A stretch of 64,000 nucleotides of DNA from Chlorobaculum limnaeum (GTDB lineage: Bacteria; Bacteroidota; Chlorobiia; Chlorobiales; Chlorobiaceae): positions 1,134,001-1,198,000 of the forward strand of contig NZ_CP017305.1 in NCBI RefSeq assembly GCF_001747405.1, written 5' to 3'. The notes beneath the pieces are model-generated. The model did not search any database. It was not told the origin of the DNA and was given only the letters and a program-made list of their open reading frames with translations. Numbering within the stretch: position 1 is the stretch's first letter; the number at the start of each line of letters is the position of its first letter. Position numbers and translations under genes: made by a program. Shown in pieces: positions 52,070-62,256 of this stretch.

Positions 52070-53899
52070 TCACTCGGTATTGTACACCATGTTCAGCGCG
52101 TTGTAGAGATTGTCGATCTCTGCGCTGAATTTACTCGTGATCTCCTTGCGCTTGAGCTTGAGCGTCGGGGTCATCATGCCGTTTTCGATCGAGAAGGGCT
52201 CCTCGACAAGCAGGAATTTCCGCACCTTTTCATGCGTCGCGAGCTGGCGGGAGATGCTCTTCAGCAGCTTCTCGTAAACCTGCATTACCTCCTTCGTGGC
52301 GATCAGCTCTTTGGTGCTTGACGCCTTGATCTGGTGTTCCGCCGCGAAATCCCTGAGTTTCAGGAAATCAGGCACGATGAGCGCGATGAGGAAGGGGCGC
52401 TTTTCGCCGACGACCATCACCTGGTCAACGTACGGGCTGTCGAGGATCAGATTCTCTATCGGCAGGGGCGCGATGTTCTTGCCGCCGCTGGTCACGATGA
52501 TGTGTTTTTTGCGGTCGGTGATCTTCAGGTAGCCGTCCGTATCGACCACGCCGATGTCACCCGTGTAGAACCAGCCATCCTTGAGTACCTCGGCGGTCGC
52601 CGCCTCGTCTTTCCAGTACCCCTTCATGATGTTGGGGCCTTTGAGCATGATTTCGCCATCCGGCGCGATCTTCACCTCCACATTTTTGACCGGCGGGCCG
52701 ACCGTGCCGAACTTGACCTTTTCGGGACGGTTGACGTTGGTGACAGGCGAGGTTTCGGTCAGGCCGAACCCTTCGAGAATCGTGATGCCGATTGACTGGA
52801 AGAACTCGCCGGTTTTCTGCGGCAGCGCCGCGCCGCCGGAGACGAAGTAGCGCAGCCTTCCGCCGAACTTCTTGCGGATTTTGCTGTAAACCAGCCTGTC
52901 GGCCAGGCTGTGCTGCGCGGCGAGTATCGGCGATACCTTTCCGGCGGCGAGCTGCTTGTGGTACTTTTCGCCGGTGCTGACCGCCCAGAAGAAGATTTTC
53001 TCCTTCATGCCCCCTTCGCTTGTCACCGATTTCAGGATGCTCGCCTTCATGCGGTCGAAGAGCCTCGGCACCGTGAAGATGATGGTTGGTTTCGACTCCG
53101 AGATGTTGAGCGAGATGGTCTCGATGCTTTCGGCCAGATAAATCTTCGCTCCGCAGGCAAAGAGCAGGTAGTAGCCGCCGGTGCGTTCGTAGGCGTGGGA
53201 GAGAGGAAGAAAGGAGAGGCTGCTGTCGGTTTCGTCGAGGCGTATGACCGACGAGCACGATTTGACGTTTTCGCAGAGGTTCCGGTGCGTGAGCATCACC
53301 CCCTTCGGCAGGCCGGTGGTGCCCGAGGTGTAGATGAGCGTCGCGACATCTTCCGGATTGCTTTTGATGCCATCGAGCAGCCACGGCGCGGCTTCGAGGA
53401 TTTTCCTGCCTTCCGATTTCGCCTCCGCCAGGTCGATCACATCCTCGACCGGCTCTTCGAGCTTGTTCATGACGATCACGAGGTTCAGCTCCGGAAGCTT
53501 TGGCCAGATGGAGAGTATTTTGCCGAGCTGAAGCATGTTGGAAACTACGATTCCCTTTGCGCCGCAGTTGTTCAGGATATATTCAATCTGGTTCGGAGGA
53601 AGGGAGGGGTAGAGCGGCACGTCGGTCGCGCCGAGCGAGAGAATCGCCATGTCGGCCAGGTACCATCCCGGACGGTTCTCTGACAGAATGGCCACCCGGT
53701 CGCCCGGTTCGATGCCTCGCTTTTTCAGGAAAGCGGCAAAGTGGCGGCAATCCTCCGCAAGAGAGTCGTAGCTGATCGGGGCATACGCGCCGTTGATTTT
53801 CCTGGCGATGGGCGCTTTGTCAGTCTGTCCCCTGAAATGGCTGAACACCGAGGTGAACAGTTCAGGCAACGTCTGGAAATCAGGATTGATGAGTCCCAT
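52070..53899 (-). CDS. Long-chain fatty acid-CoA ligase (AMP-forming)
   Basis: This 609-residue enzyme activates fatty acids to acyl-CoA through an acyl-AMP intermediate. Motifs are the P-loop [18 protein letters not shown] (about 188-205), [15 protein letters not shown] (about 376-390), [20 protein letters not shown] and [17 protein letters not shown] (about 460-476). The length and the gap after the N-terminus resemble the plant/bacterial FadD15-like group. It is not next to other fatty acid genes. Likely use is recycling or scavenging of fatty acids for membranes. Confidence 0.93.
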   Translation of the reverse strand: MGLINPDFQTLPELFTSVFSHFRGQTDKAPIARKINGAYAPISYDSLAEDCRHFAAFLKKRGIEPGDRVAILSENRPGWYLADMAILSLGATDVPLYPSLPPNQIEYILNNCGAKGIVVSNMLQLGKILSIWPKLPELNLVIVMNKLEEPVEDVIDLAEAKSEGRKILEAAPWLLDGIKSNPEDVATLIYTSGTTGLPKGVMLTHRNLCENVKSCSSVIRLDETDSSLSFLPLSHAYERTGGYYLLFACGAKIYLAESIETISLNISESKPTIIFTVPRLFDRMKASILKSVTSEGGMKEKIFFWAVSTGEKYHKQLAAGKVSPILAAQHSLADRLVYSKIRKKFGGRLRYFVSGGAALPQKTGEFFQSIGITILEGFGLTETSPVTNVNRPEKVKFGTVGPPVKNVEVKIAPDGEIMLKGPNIMKGYWKDEAATAEVLKDGWFYTGDIGVVDTDGYLKITDRKKHIIVTSGGKNIAPLPIENLILDSPYVDQVMVVGEKRPFLIALIVPDFLKLRDFAAEHQIKASSTKELIATKEVMQVYEKLLKSISRQLATHEKVRKFLLVEEPFSIENGMMTPTLKLKRKEITSKFSAEIDNLYNALNMVYNTE

Positions 53900-54358
53900 A
53901 AACGAAAGTTTGATTCCGGAATGCTGTGAAGAGAGTCGTGAAATCGGGTCTGACGCAAACGGTCAACAAGGACGTCCGCAAAGCGGACAGAGTGACAGGA
54001 ACGTTCTGAATATGATCATACACTGATATGTAACAATCGAAGCCCGTAAATCCAATATTTTTTCACGTTTCAATCACCCAGCCATCCCGGTGTCAACTCA
54101 TCCGCCCTTGGCCTTTCGGCATCGAATTCATACCCCGCTTTGACCATCCAGACGGCGGATTCACGGGAATACCCTATTTTTCATATATTTGTGCGATTCT
54201 GTTCCGAACGGGGCGGATGGCGGGCAACTTCCCGGTCTGTGCTGCTCATCGCACGGAATTTCATGGGGCGCTCGCGTTTACATGATTTCGTCCATGAATC
54301 ACGGATAGCCGTGAAAGGCTCCGCTGCACGCAGAACTGTTTCATCTCCAATCGATTTC
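53900..54358. other. Intergenic stretch, 459 bp
   Basis: It separates the divergent acyl-CoA ligase and flippase-like genes. GTCCGC-AAA-GCGGAC (53973-53987) forms a short hairpin. An in-frame extension of the flippase-like gene reaches back to 54140 but has no membrane-protein character. Confidence 0.6.
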
Positions 54359-55423
54359 ATGCAGGCACAAAAAAAAGGAAAAAAGTCCTGGTCAAGGTAT
54401 GTGGGGATTCTGGCCGGTCTGGCGCTTATAGCGTATCTGTTCAGCAAAGTGGATCTGGCCGGTTCGATGAAGCTGATCGGCTCGCTCGGTCCCTCTGTGC
54501 TGTTGATTCTCTTGCCCTACCTCGGGCTGCATCTGCTCGAAACAGCGGCCTGGCAACGGCTTTTTCCGAAAGAGAGCGTCCCTGCGCCCTTTTTCGGTCT
54601 TTTCAAAATCCAGCTGGTAGCCGAAACGGTCTCCATGACCCTGCCTGCGGGCGTGGCGGTCGGCGAGCCACTTCGCCCCTGGCTCTGCCGGAAATTTCTT
54701 GGCATTCCGCTTCCGGACGGCTTCGCCACGGTCACGGTGCGAAAACTGCTGCTTGGCGCTACCCAGGGGATTTACACGCTTCTCGGCGCGCTGGCCGGAT
54801 TCGGTTTTTTGCAGGCGGTGTCGAAGCCTGTGGTTGATTTCGAAGGGCTTGGCGTCGTCATGATTGTTGTCAGCCTCTCCATTACGCTGGTTTTCATGCT
54901 CCTCCTGATTCTGATGACCAACGGCAATGCCGTCCGGAAGCTGCATCGTCTTCTTCTGAAGATTCCGTTTGAAAAGGCTCGGCAGTGGCTGCTCAGGGTG
55001 CAGGAGGGGTTCGCCGAGACCGACCGCCAGCTTCAGCGGGTCAGGTCGGATGGCATGAAATCGTTCCTGCCGGTCATGGCGATCTACGTCGCGGCGTGGA
55101 TGATGCTCGCGTTGGAAACTTATCTTATATTACAAGTACTTGGTCTTAAAGTGACCTTTTTGCAGGTATTGGCGTTCGACACGGCCCTGACCATTCTCAG
55201 GGCGATCTTTTTTTTCATTCCATCGGGACTGGGGATTCAGGATCTTGGCTATCTCGCTTTTTTTCATGCGCTCGGCATTCCCGATTACCTCGCCTACGGA
55301 GGAGCGTTCGTGATGCTGCGCCGTTTCAAGGAGGTTCTCTGGTATTCGATCGGTTACGGAGTGATGTTCATGGAGGGCATTCATCTCCGGGATGCCCAGC
55401 AAGTCAGTGACGAGAGCGCATGA
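54359..55423 (+). CDS. Flippase-like membrane protein (UPF0104/LPG synthase TM family)
   Basis: From the ATG at 54359 this 354-residue protein has about eight membrane helices. Features: a basic N-terminus, YVGILAGLALIAYLFSKVDL, the family's LPYLGLHLLETAAWQRLF, GEPLRPWLC and the late IPSGLGIQDLGYLAFFHALG. The family covers lipid or glycolipid flippases and the membrane part of lysyl-phosphatidylglycerol synthase. It overlaps the next gene by 4 bp (ATGA), so it probably serves the following polysaccharide genes. Confidence 0.85.
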   Translation: MQAQKKGKKSWSRYVGILAGLALIAYLFSKVDLAGSMKLIGSLGPSVLLILLPYLGLHLLETAAWQRLFPKESVPAPFFGLFKIQLVAETVSMTLPAGVAVGEPLRPWLCRKFLGIPLPDGFATVTVRKLLLGATQGIYTLLGALAGFGFLQAVSKPVVDFEGLGVVMIVVSLSITLVFMLLLILMTNGNAVRKLHRLLLKIPFEKARQWLLRVQEGFAETDRQLQRVRSDGMKSFLPVMAIYVAAWMMLALETYLILQVLGLKVTFLQVLAFDTALTILRAIFFFIPSGLGIQDLGYLAFFHALGIPDYLAYGGAFVMLRRFKEVLWYSIGYGVMFMEGIHLRDAQQVSDESA

Positions 55424-56376
55424 GAAAGAAGATTTTGTTTGTTTGCGGTTCGATGAATCAGACCACCCAGATGCACCAGATTTCGGAGCATCTCCGGGAG
55501 TACGATCAGTGGTTCACTCCTTTTTTCAGCGACGGCCTGCTTGGCAAAGCCAGCGACATGGGCATGCTCGAATTCACGATCATGGGCAAAAAGCGCTCCA
55601 GCCGGGCGATTGACTATCTCGCGTCGAACGGCTTTCAGCTCGACATTGGAGGCACGCTGCACCGGTACGATCTGGTGCTGACCTGCACCGACCTCATCGT
55701 ACCGAAACATCTCAAGCGCAGCAAAATCGTGCTCGTGCAGGAGGGGATGACCGAGCCGGAGACGATCCTGTTCCACCTCGCCCGCAACTTCCGCTGGGTG
55801 CCGCGCTGGATCGCGGGCACGGCGACAACGGGCTTGTCGGACACCTACGAGAAGTTTTGCGTCGCCAGCGAAGGGTACCGCGACCTGTTCATCAGCAAAG
55901 GCGTTCGGCCCGAAAAGATCGAAGTGACCAGCATTCCCAACTTCGACAACTGCGAGCGCTTTCTCGACAACGATTTCGAGCACCGCGACTACGTGCTTGT
56001 CTGCACCTCCGACAACCGGGAAACCTTCATCTACGAAAATCGCAAGCGCAACATCCGCAAATATCTTGACATGGCCGACGGGCGGCAGTTGCTCTTCAAG
56101 CTCCATCCCAACGAGAACGCCGTGCGGGCAACGAGGGAGATCGAGCTTCACGCGCCAGGAAGCATCGTCTATGCGGAAGGGAAGACTGAGGAGATGATTG
56201 CCAATTCGCAGATGATGATCGCGCAGTTTTCTTCGACGATCTTTGTAGGATCGGCGCTGAACAAACCGGTATATTGCGGGCTGGAACCGGACTATCTCAA
56301 GCGGCTTACCCCGTTGCAGAACCGCTCGGCGGCGCGAAAAATCGCCGGGGTCTGCCGGGAGGTGATCGAGGAGTGA
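55420..56376 (+). CDS. Glycosyltransferase/epimerase-fold protein, probable surface sugar enzyme
   Basis: This 318-residue protein looks like a GT-B-fold enzyme: N-terminal KKILFVCGSMNQTTQMHQIS, a middle EGYRDLFISKGVRPEKIEVT (about 150-169), which is typical of 2-epimerase/CDP-glycerol transferase-like proteins, and late EEMIANSQMMIAQFSSTIFV, similar to the donor-binding segment. Context with a CMP-sugar synthetase suggests a transferase or regulator of an acidic sugar. The exact reaction is unknown. Confidence 0.65.
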   Translation: MRKKILFVCGSMNQTTQMHQISEHLREYDQWFTPFFSDGLLGKASDMGMLEFTIMGKKRSSRAIDYLASNGFQLDIGGTLHRYDLVLTCTDLIVPKHLKRSKIVLVQEGMTEPETILFHLARNFRWVPRWIAGTATTGLSDTYEKFCVASEGYRDLFISKGVRPEKIEVTSIPNFDNCERFLDNDFEHRDYVLVCTSDNRETFIYENRKRNIRKYLDMADGRQLLFKLHPNENAVRATREIELHAPGSIVYAEGKTEEMIANSQMMIAQFSSTIFVGSALNKPVYCGLEPDYLKRLTPLQNRSAARKIAGVCREVIEE

Positions 56377-56417
56377 GGCGGAACCGGCATACAACCATGA
56401 ATCACGGGAATCACTGA

Positions 56418-57122
56418 ATGCGGACGGCAGCGATCATTCCGGCGCGCGGCGGCTCGAAGGGGCTGAAGAACAAGAACATCCATCCGGTGGCCGGTCTTCC
56501 GCTGCTCGGCTGGAGCGTCTTGCAGGCTCTCGATGCCGAACATGTGGACAAGGTGTTCGTCACGACCGACGACGCGGCCATCGCGGCGGTGGCGCGGCAG
56601 TTCGGCGCGGAGGTGATCGACCGTCCGCAGGAGATCAGTGGCGACAAGGCCACCTCGGAGTCGGCGCTCCTGCACGCGCTCGAAGCGATTGCCGCCAGGT
56701 ACGGCGCGGAGCCGGAGACGGTCGTCTTTCTCCAGGCCACCTCGCCCCTGCGCAAGCCGGGGGACATCGACCGCGCCATCGAGCTGTTCCGGCAGGAGGG
56801 GGCCGATTCGCTGATTTCGGTCACGCGGGCCGACGACCTCACCATCTGGGAGCAGCGCGGAGGCGACTGGAACAGCGTGAATTTCGACTACCGCAACCGC
56901 GGGATGCGGCAGGATCGGCCGTCGCAGTTCATCGAGAACGGCTCGATCTACCTTTTTACGCCATCCGTGCTGCGCGAGTTTGGCAACCGTATCGGCCAGA
57001 AGCTCTCGGTCTATCCGATGGAGTTCTGGCAGACTTGGGAGATCGATACCATCGAGGAGGTCGATCTCGTCGAATTTTACCTGAAAAAGAAAGGTCTCGA
57101 CCGCTCGATCGTTCGATCCTGA
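56418..57122 (+). CDS. CMP-sugar synthetase, acylneuraminate cytidylyltransferase family
   Basis: This 234-residue enzyme activates a ulosonic acid with CTP. It shows the N-terminal [20 protein letters not shown] (about 6-25), [40 protein letters not shown] (about 103-122) and [15 protein letters not shown]. It belongs to the NeuA/PseF-type family rather than KdsB. Followed by the KdnB- and KdnA-like genes at 32 and 66 bp, it may activate the 8-amino-Kdo they would make; that link is inference. Confidence 0.9.
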   Translation: MRTAAIIPARGGSKGLKNKNIHPVAGLPLLGWSVLQALDAEHVDKVFVTTDDAAIAAVARQFGAEVIDRPQEISGDKATSESALLHALEAIAARYGAEPETVVFLQATSPLRKPGDIDRAIELFRQEGADSLISVTRADDLTIWEQRGGDWNSVNFDYRNRGMRQDRPSQFIENGSIYLFTPSVLREFGNRIGQKLSVYPMEFWQTWEIDTIEEVDLVEFYLKKKGLDRSIVRS

Positions 57123-57153
57123 AATCCGACAAACCCAACAGAATCAAGACAAT

Positions 57154-58287
57154 ATGAACTTTTTCCTCTCCACCGATCTCTGCATCGGGGTCAACGAGGC
57201 CCTCTCCGTGCATGAGCACCTCCAGTCGCTCGGCGTCACCAAGCCGGGCATCATCTACGATGCGAGCCTTTCGGAAAATCTCTATTTCCAGGATTTGTTG
57301 CGTAATATAAACGCATGTTACGCCAACGCCGTCGTCTACTGCAACGACTTCAGGGGCGAGCCGACCTACCGGCATCTCGAAAATGTCGCGGAGTTTTTCC
57401 GCCGTGAATTGCCCGACGGCCTGGTGGCTATCGGAGGCGGCAGCACTATCGATCTCGGCAAGGGAGTCGCGTTGCTGCTGACCAACAATGTTCCGGCGCT
57501 TTCGCTCAAGGGTTTCCCGAAGGATGTGAGCGATCCGGTGCCGCTCGTGACCGTGCCCTCGCTGCTTGGCAGCGGCGCGGAGGTGAGCTACAACGCGGTC
57601 TTCATCGACGAGGCCGAAGGGCGCAAGCTCGGCATCAACAGCCGCAAGAACTTCCCGAAAAAAGCGGTGATCGATCCCAAGCTCTCGATGAGCGCTCCGA
57701 TGGAGAGCATCATCGCCTCGGCGATGGACAGTCTCGTGCACTGCGTGGACAGTTTCGGCTCGGTGAAGCACACCGCGCTCAGCCGTATCTTCTCCATCGA
57801 GGGTTTCCAGCGTACCTTCTATGCCTTGCAGCAGGGGCAGCTCGACCGCGCCGAATCGCGGCTCGACCTCGCGCTTGGCAGCATCTGCGGCGTCACGGCG
57901 CTGATGAACTCCGGTGACGGCCCGACCAACGGCTTCGCCTACTACGTCGGCGTGAAGCACCAGGTGCCGCACGGTCTGGCGGGCGCGATCTTCCTCAAGG
58001 AGGTGATGCGCTACAACGTCAACAAGGGCTACGACAAATACGCGCTGCTCAATCCCGCAAGGAAAGAGGGCGCATCGGCAAGGGAGTCGGCGCTCGAACT
58101 GCTCGAACAGATGGACGCGCTCTACCGCCAGCTCGACATTCCGAACCTCGTGCCCTACGGCTACGGCAAAGGCAACGTCGCCGAACTCGCCGCCAAAGCG
58201 TCGGGAGCACTCTCAGGTTCGTTCGGCGGCAACCCGGTCGAGTTCAACGAGGAATCGGCCAGAGTGGTGATCGACGCGCTGACCTGA
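57154..58287 (+). CDS. Iron-containing alcohol dehydrogenase, KdnB-like (Kdo 8-oxidase)
   Basis: This 377-residue protein is in the iron-dependent alcohol dehydrogenase family: NAD loop GGGSTID (94-100), metal ligands D192 and H196 in AMDSLVHCVDSFGSVKH, and VKHQVPHGLAGAIF (H269 and H273). Paired with the next gene, it matches the Shewanella KdnB/KdnA couple, which oxidises C8 of Kdo and aminates it to 8-amino-3,8-dideoxy-Kdo. The family also includes other sugar-alcohol dehydrogenases, so the substrate is inferred from context. Confidence 0.82.
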   Translation: MNFFLSTDLCIGVNEALSVHEHLQSLGVTKPGIIYDASLSENLYFQDLLRNINACYANAVVYCNDFRGEPTYRHLENVAEFFRRELPDGLVAIGGGSTIDLGKGVALLLTNNVPALSLKGFPKDVSDPVPLVTVPSLLGSGAEVSYNAVFIDEAEGRKLGINSRKNFPKKAVIDPKLSMSAPMESIIASAMDSLVHCVDSFGSVKHTALSRIFSIEGFQRTFYALQQGQLDRAESRLDLALGSICGVTALMNSGDGPTNGFAYYVGVKHQVPHGLAGAIFLKEVMRYNVNKGYDKYALLNPARKEGASARESALELLEQMDALYRQLDIPNLVPYGYGKGNVAELAAKASGALSGSFGGNPVEFNEESARVVIDALT

Positions 58288-58293
58288 GGCGTG

Positions 58294-58320
58294 TGGACGC
58301 AGTGGACTTTGTGGACGATG
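58294..58320 (+). repeat. GTGGACNNN tandem 9-mer, copy 2
   Basis: GTGGAC-GCA-GTGGAC-TTT-GTGGAC-GAT, followed by GTGGGC, lies between the KdnB- and KdnA-like genes. It matches the copy at 20519-20551 in unit and order. Confidence 0.7.
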
Positions 58321-58353
58321 TGGGCATAAAAACAATCAAAAGAAAAAAATATT

Positions 58354-59511
<1,158 letters not shown>

Positions 59512-59534
59512 TCACGAAGCTCGAATATCCGTCA

Positions 59535-59570
59535 ACGCAAAAAGCCTGTCGCAAAGCAGGCTTTTTGCGT
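59535..59570 (+). terminator. Rho-independent terminator after the KdnA-like gene
   Basis: ACGCAAAAAGCCTG (59535-59548) pairs with CAGGCTTTTTGCGT (59557-59570); loop TCGCAAAG; 24 bp after the stop. Confidence 0.9.
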
Positions 59571-59596
59571 TTAGGAAAAATTGTCCAGCAGCAATT

Positions 59597-59650
59597 TCTC
59601 ATTGCAAGACACCTGTATCCGGTACGATACCGCACTTACCTTGAACAATG
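59597..59650 (+). repeat. Dispersed repeat, type A copy
   Basis: Resembles 12193-12240: CATTGCAAGACACCTGTATC is followed by CGATACCGCAC and TTGAAC. Confidence 0.65.
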
Positions 59651-59659
59651 CACTCGATG

Positions 59660-59703
59660 GGGATGGATCGCCACGTCCCGACTTGTCGGGTCTCGCGATG
59701 ACG
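59660..59703 (+). repeat. Dispersed repeat, type B right half
   Basis: Matches 12428-12466 with substitutions; GGATCGCCACGTCCCGACTT is followed by GTCGGGTCTCGCGATGACG, containing the CCCGACTTGTCGGG hairpin. Confidence 0.8.
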
Positions 59704-59740
59704 AAAAAACATGAATGCTCATTCCTGCCTGGCTACAATC

Positions 59741-59786
59741 TTCGTCATTGCGAGGAGCGCAGCGACGCGGCAATCCAGTCTCTTCA
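59741..59786 (+). repeat. Dispersed repeat, type B left half
   Basis: CGTCATTGCGAGGAGCGCAG is followed by CGACGCGGCAATCCAGTCTCTT; the second half matches 12384-12411. Confidence 0.8.
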
Positions 59787-59857
59787 GTCACACAGGTAGC
59801 CAAAATCTTTGTTACATTGAACTGTAACTTCGACGATTAAAGCTTTTAAACAATTGC

Positions 59858-59885
59858 CCCGTCCCGAACGCTTTCGGGACGGGGT
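59858..59885. terminator. GC-rich hairpin without a T-run
   Basis: CCCCGTCCCGAA (59858-59869) pairs with TTCGGGACGGGG (59874-59885), loop CGCT. There is no run of Ts, so it may be a structural repeat rather than a terminator. Confidence 0.5.
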
Positions 59886-59910
59886 TTATGGATAAAAACA
59901 AAATACAAAA

Positions 59911-59994
59911 GAGGCTGTCTCAAAAGCTTGGAGCTTGGCGCTCCCAGAAAAAGCAATAGCTAAAAGACATTTTTACAGCTTTTGAGACTGCCTC
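59911..59994. repeat. 84-bp element with 18-bp terminal inverted repeats
   Basis: GAGGCTGTCTCAAAAGCT (59911-59928) and AGCTTTTGAGACTGCCTC (59977-59994) are inverted with one mismatch. The ends resemble transposon termini. The inside is too short to encode a protein. It may be a miniature element or IS remnant. Confidence 0.7.
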
Positions 59995-60006
59995 AATTTC
60001 TTATCC

Positions 60007-60435
60007 ATGACTCAATCCGCCGACACAATATTCCCAACCGAAACGCCACCCGGCAACACCGGCCGCATCGTGATCAAAGTGCTCGATGCCCACAATTGCA
60101 CAGGCGATCTCGGTATCGCGCTGTTCAATGAAAAGCATGGATTTCCGGGTGAGGTGGAACATGCGTACCGAAAAGGCGGGCTGCACGAAATAGGGGAGTC
60201 GAATCTCTATGTCTTCGAGGAGGTTCCGTATGGCAACTATGCGGTCTCTGTCATCCACGACGAGAGCTGCTGCGGTGAGCTGCACAAGAACTGCTTCGGC
60301 ATCCCGAAGGAGGGGGTCGGCACCTCCAACAATCCTCATTTCTTCCTCGGCCCTCCTTCTTTCGAATGCGCCAGCTTCGAGCTGAAGAGCGAAGTTGTGG
60401 AGATCGAAGTGCGCCTCAAGTATTTGTGCGGGTGA
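60007..60435 (+). CDS. DUF2141 protein
   Basis: This 142-residue protein shows the DUF2141 beta-sandwich pattern: RIVIKVLDAHNCTGDLGIAL, then LYVFEEVPYGNYAVSVIHDE and the late GVGTSNNPHFFLGPPSFECA. Family members are usually exported, but no signal peptide is seen here and an upstream start is not obvious; the inverted-repeat element ends 13 bp before the ATG. Function is unknown. Confidence 0.8.
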   Translation: MTQSADTIFPTETPPGNTGRIVIKVLDAHNCTGDLGIALFNEKHGFPGEVEHAYRKGGLHEIGESNLYVFEEVPYGNYAVSVIHDESCCGELHKNCFGIPKEGVGTSNNPHFFLGPPSFECASFELKSEVVEIEVRLKYLCG

Positions 60436-60906
60436 GGCTGGCCAGAATCACCCGAATCCGGCATCATCTCCCGGCGAATTGAGGCCAGCTTTGAAAGTCG
60501 GACAAAAAAAATCGCCGTTAATATCGTTTCGATCATCGATGATATATATGACTTGTGTTTACATGGGCAGGCAGGAAATAGCTGTTGCTTATAAATCAGT
60601 ATGGCAAAAGGTAGAATACGAGTGCAGAACGTTCGAACACTATTGCCGTATGGATGCAAAAGCATTTGTGACCTTGTCGAAAAACAGCGGTAACTGGTGC
60701 GTTAATTGCAGATATTTACTGCTCTTAATCAAATGAGCGAGATGCGGATCGACGTTGTCGCTCAACCTTCGGTCTGGCAAATTCACCGCTGAACGCCTCT
60801 GAATTTCCCTTCTCCCCCTCCTGCTTTTTTCTCCGATTCCTTACAAAATCTTTGAGCAGCGAGCCTTTTGCTTCACTGTGGCCGACATTGCTCACTGTTA
60901 AAAATT

Positions 60907-60921
60907 ACGCATAATATGCGT
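60907..60921. promoter_or_regulatory. Palindrome upstream of the PEP-CTERM gene
   Basis: ACGCAT-AAT-ATGCGT is a perfect inverted repeat with a 3-base centre. A second palindrome with the same AAT centre starts 1 base later. The size fits a dimeric regulator's operator. Confidence 0.4.
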
Positions 60922-60922
60922 T

Positions 60923-60941
60923 TTTCTTTGAATCAAAGAAA
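60923..60941. promoter_or_regulatory. Second palindrome upstream of the PEP-CTERM gene
   Basis: TTTCTTTG-AAT-CAAAGAAA is a perfect 8-bp inverted repeat about one helical turn and a half from the centre of the first. Confidence 0.4.
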
Positions 60942-61070
60942 TTGGTTATGAGGAGCGTGATAATTGGTGGTACATATAGTATACATGGCTGATGTTTTAA
61001 TTAATACATATAATTTGTATATATGAGCTGTTGTTCAAACAAATTTACAGCTCACATCAACCAGACAGTC

Positions 61071-61928
61071 ATGAAAAAGCAATTATATGCTACTCTGTTT
61101 ATGCTTGGATGCTTCGGCATAACCAGTCAGGCTCACGCTGTTCCTGTCCTGAACTCTGTCACGCTCGACGATATTGCTCCCACTCCCGGTTCGTCGGCCA
61201 CGAAACTCCCTGACGGTGTTTTGCAACTCACCGATAACAGCCTGAGTGACCCGGCTTACCAGATCGGTTCAGCTTACAGCACCTCGCCTGTTGGCATCGA
61301 AACCTTCAACGCAACGTTCAGTTTTCAGTATTCCGGAACGTATCCTTTTCACGGTAGCGCCGACGGAATCGTGTTCGTCATCAAGAATCCCGGCAGTCCG
61401 GCGTCTGGAGGCGATGGCGGTGGTTTGGGTTATGGCGCGATCGCTACGGGCAACGGGACGTACACCGGCATTCCGAACAGCGTCGGCATCGAGTTCGACA
61501 ACTGGTACAATCCGGAGGTGGGCGATCCGAGCGGCAATCATATCGGCATCAACGTCAATGGCTCCATGGTCAGTCAGGGTACCGTTGACATTTCGCCGGA
61601 GTTCAACGGGCAGGGACCATGGTATGCCTGGGTCGATTACGATGGCAGCCTGTTGTCCGTGAGCGTCAGCCAGACAAACCTCAAGCCCGCTTCCGCGATG
61701 CTTTCGTACAACATCGGCAACATACAGTCGGTTATCGATTCGCCAGCGGCAATGGTGGGTTTTACCGGTTCGACCGGCTGGGCGACGCAGACGCAGCAGG
61801 TGCTCTCATTCGATTACTATGACCCGCCACTCGCCGTGCCGGAACCCGGCACGCTGACGCTGCTCGGCGTTGGTGGTGTTCTCGTATCGCTCTGGACGAG
61901 AAGAAATAGGCAGGTGATAAGCGATTGA
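61071..61928 (+). CDS. Exported lectin-like protein with PEP-CTERM sorting signal
   Basis: From the ATG at 61071 the protein has 285 residues. A signal peptide (LYATLFMLGCFGITSQAHA) is followed by a legume-lectin-like beta-sandwich (about 50-250): GSADGIVFVIKNPG, NSVGIEFDNWYNPEVGDPSG and VDYDGSLLSVSVS, with the metal-loop residues D and N visible. The C-terminus is VPEPGTLTLLGVGGVLVSLW plus a basic tail, the complete PEP-CTERM signal. Such proteins are exported, cut by an exosortase and often linked to exopolysaccharide. No exosortase is in the window. Confidence 0.92.
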   Translation: MKKQLYATLFMLGCFGITSQAHAVPVLNSVTLDDIAPTPGSSATKLPDGVLQLTDNSLSDPAYQIGSAYSTSPVGIETFNATFSFQYSGTYPFHGSADGIVFVIKNPGSPASGGDGGGLGYGAIATGNGTYTGIPNSVGIEFDNWYNPEVGDPSGNHIGINVNGSMVSQGTVDISPEFNGQGPWYAWVDYDGSLLSVSVSQTNLKPASAMLSYNIGNIQSVIDSPAAMVGFTGSTGWATQTQQVLSFDYYDPPLAVPEPGTLTLLGVGGVLVSLWTRRNRQVISD

Positions 61929-62045
61929 GCTTTCGGATGACAGCAAAATATCACCTCAAACCCCTTCCTGGCGCTCGCCTCGAAGGGGTTTGACATTTAT
62001 GGGGCATCGTGCCGTTACTGTCGCAACCGCGCTTTGGGCAATAAA

Positions 62046-62071
62046 AAAACCCCTGATTGTACAGGGGTTTT
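62046..62071 (-). terminator. Terminator downstream of tRNA-Cys
   Basis: AAAACCCCTG (62046-62055) pairs with CAGGGGTTTT (62062-62071), loop ATTGTA; a T-run follows on the minus strand. Confidence 0.9.
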
Positions 62072-62080
62072 GCGGGTGTC

Positions 62081-62154
62081 TGGAGGTGAAGAGCGGATTC
62101 GAACCGCTGTACGAGGTTTTGCAGACCTCTGCCTAGCCACTCGGCCACTTCACC
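62081..62154 (-). tRNA. tRNA-Cys (anticodon GCA)
   Basis: The 74-base minus-strand sequence folds as a tRNA: acceptor GGTGAAG pairs with CTTCACC, D-arm GCCGAGTGGCTAGGC, anticodon arm GAGGT-CTGCAAA-ACCTC with anticodon GCA, T-arm AGCGG-TTCGAAT-CCGCT, and an encoded CCA end. Confidence 0.97.
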
Positions 62155-62256
62155 AAAGTGAACCTAAGGTAAGAAAAAAATCGTTTTTACAAAACTGCGA
62201 CTTTTTTCATTTTCGGAAATCCGGTCCGGGCGCTTCCGGCTGGGAGGTGAAACGAT

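Larger units (their letters stand above)
59512..60006. other. Intergenic stretch with terminator and repeats
   Basis: This 495-bp gap holds the terminator at 59535-59570, three repeat segments (59597-59786), a GC-rich hairpin (59858-59885) and an 84-bp inverted-repeat element (59911-59994). No gene is seen. Confidence 0.8.
60436..61070. other. Intergenic stretch, 635 bp
   Basis: No supported gene is seen; an open frame to 60736 has no recognisable protein features. The 3' half is AT-rich and holds two palindromes (60907-60941) about 130 bp before the PEP-CTERM gene. Confidence 0.6.
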
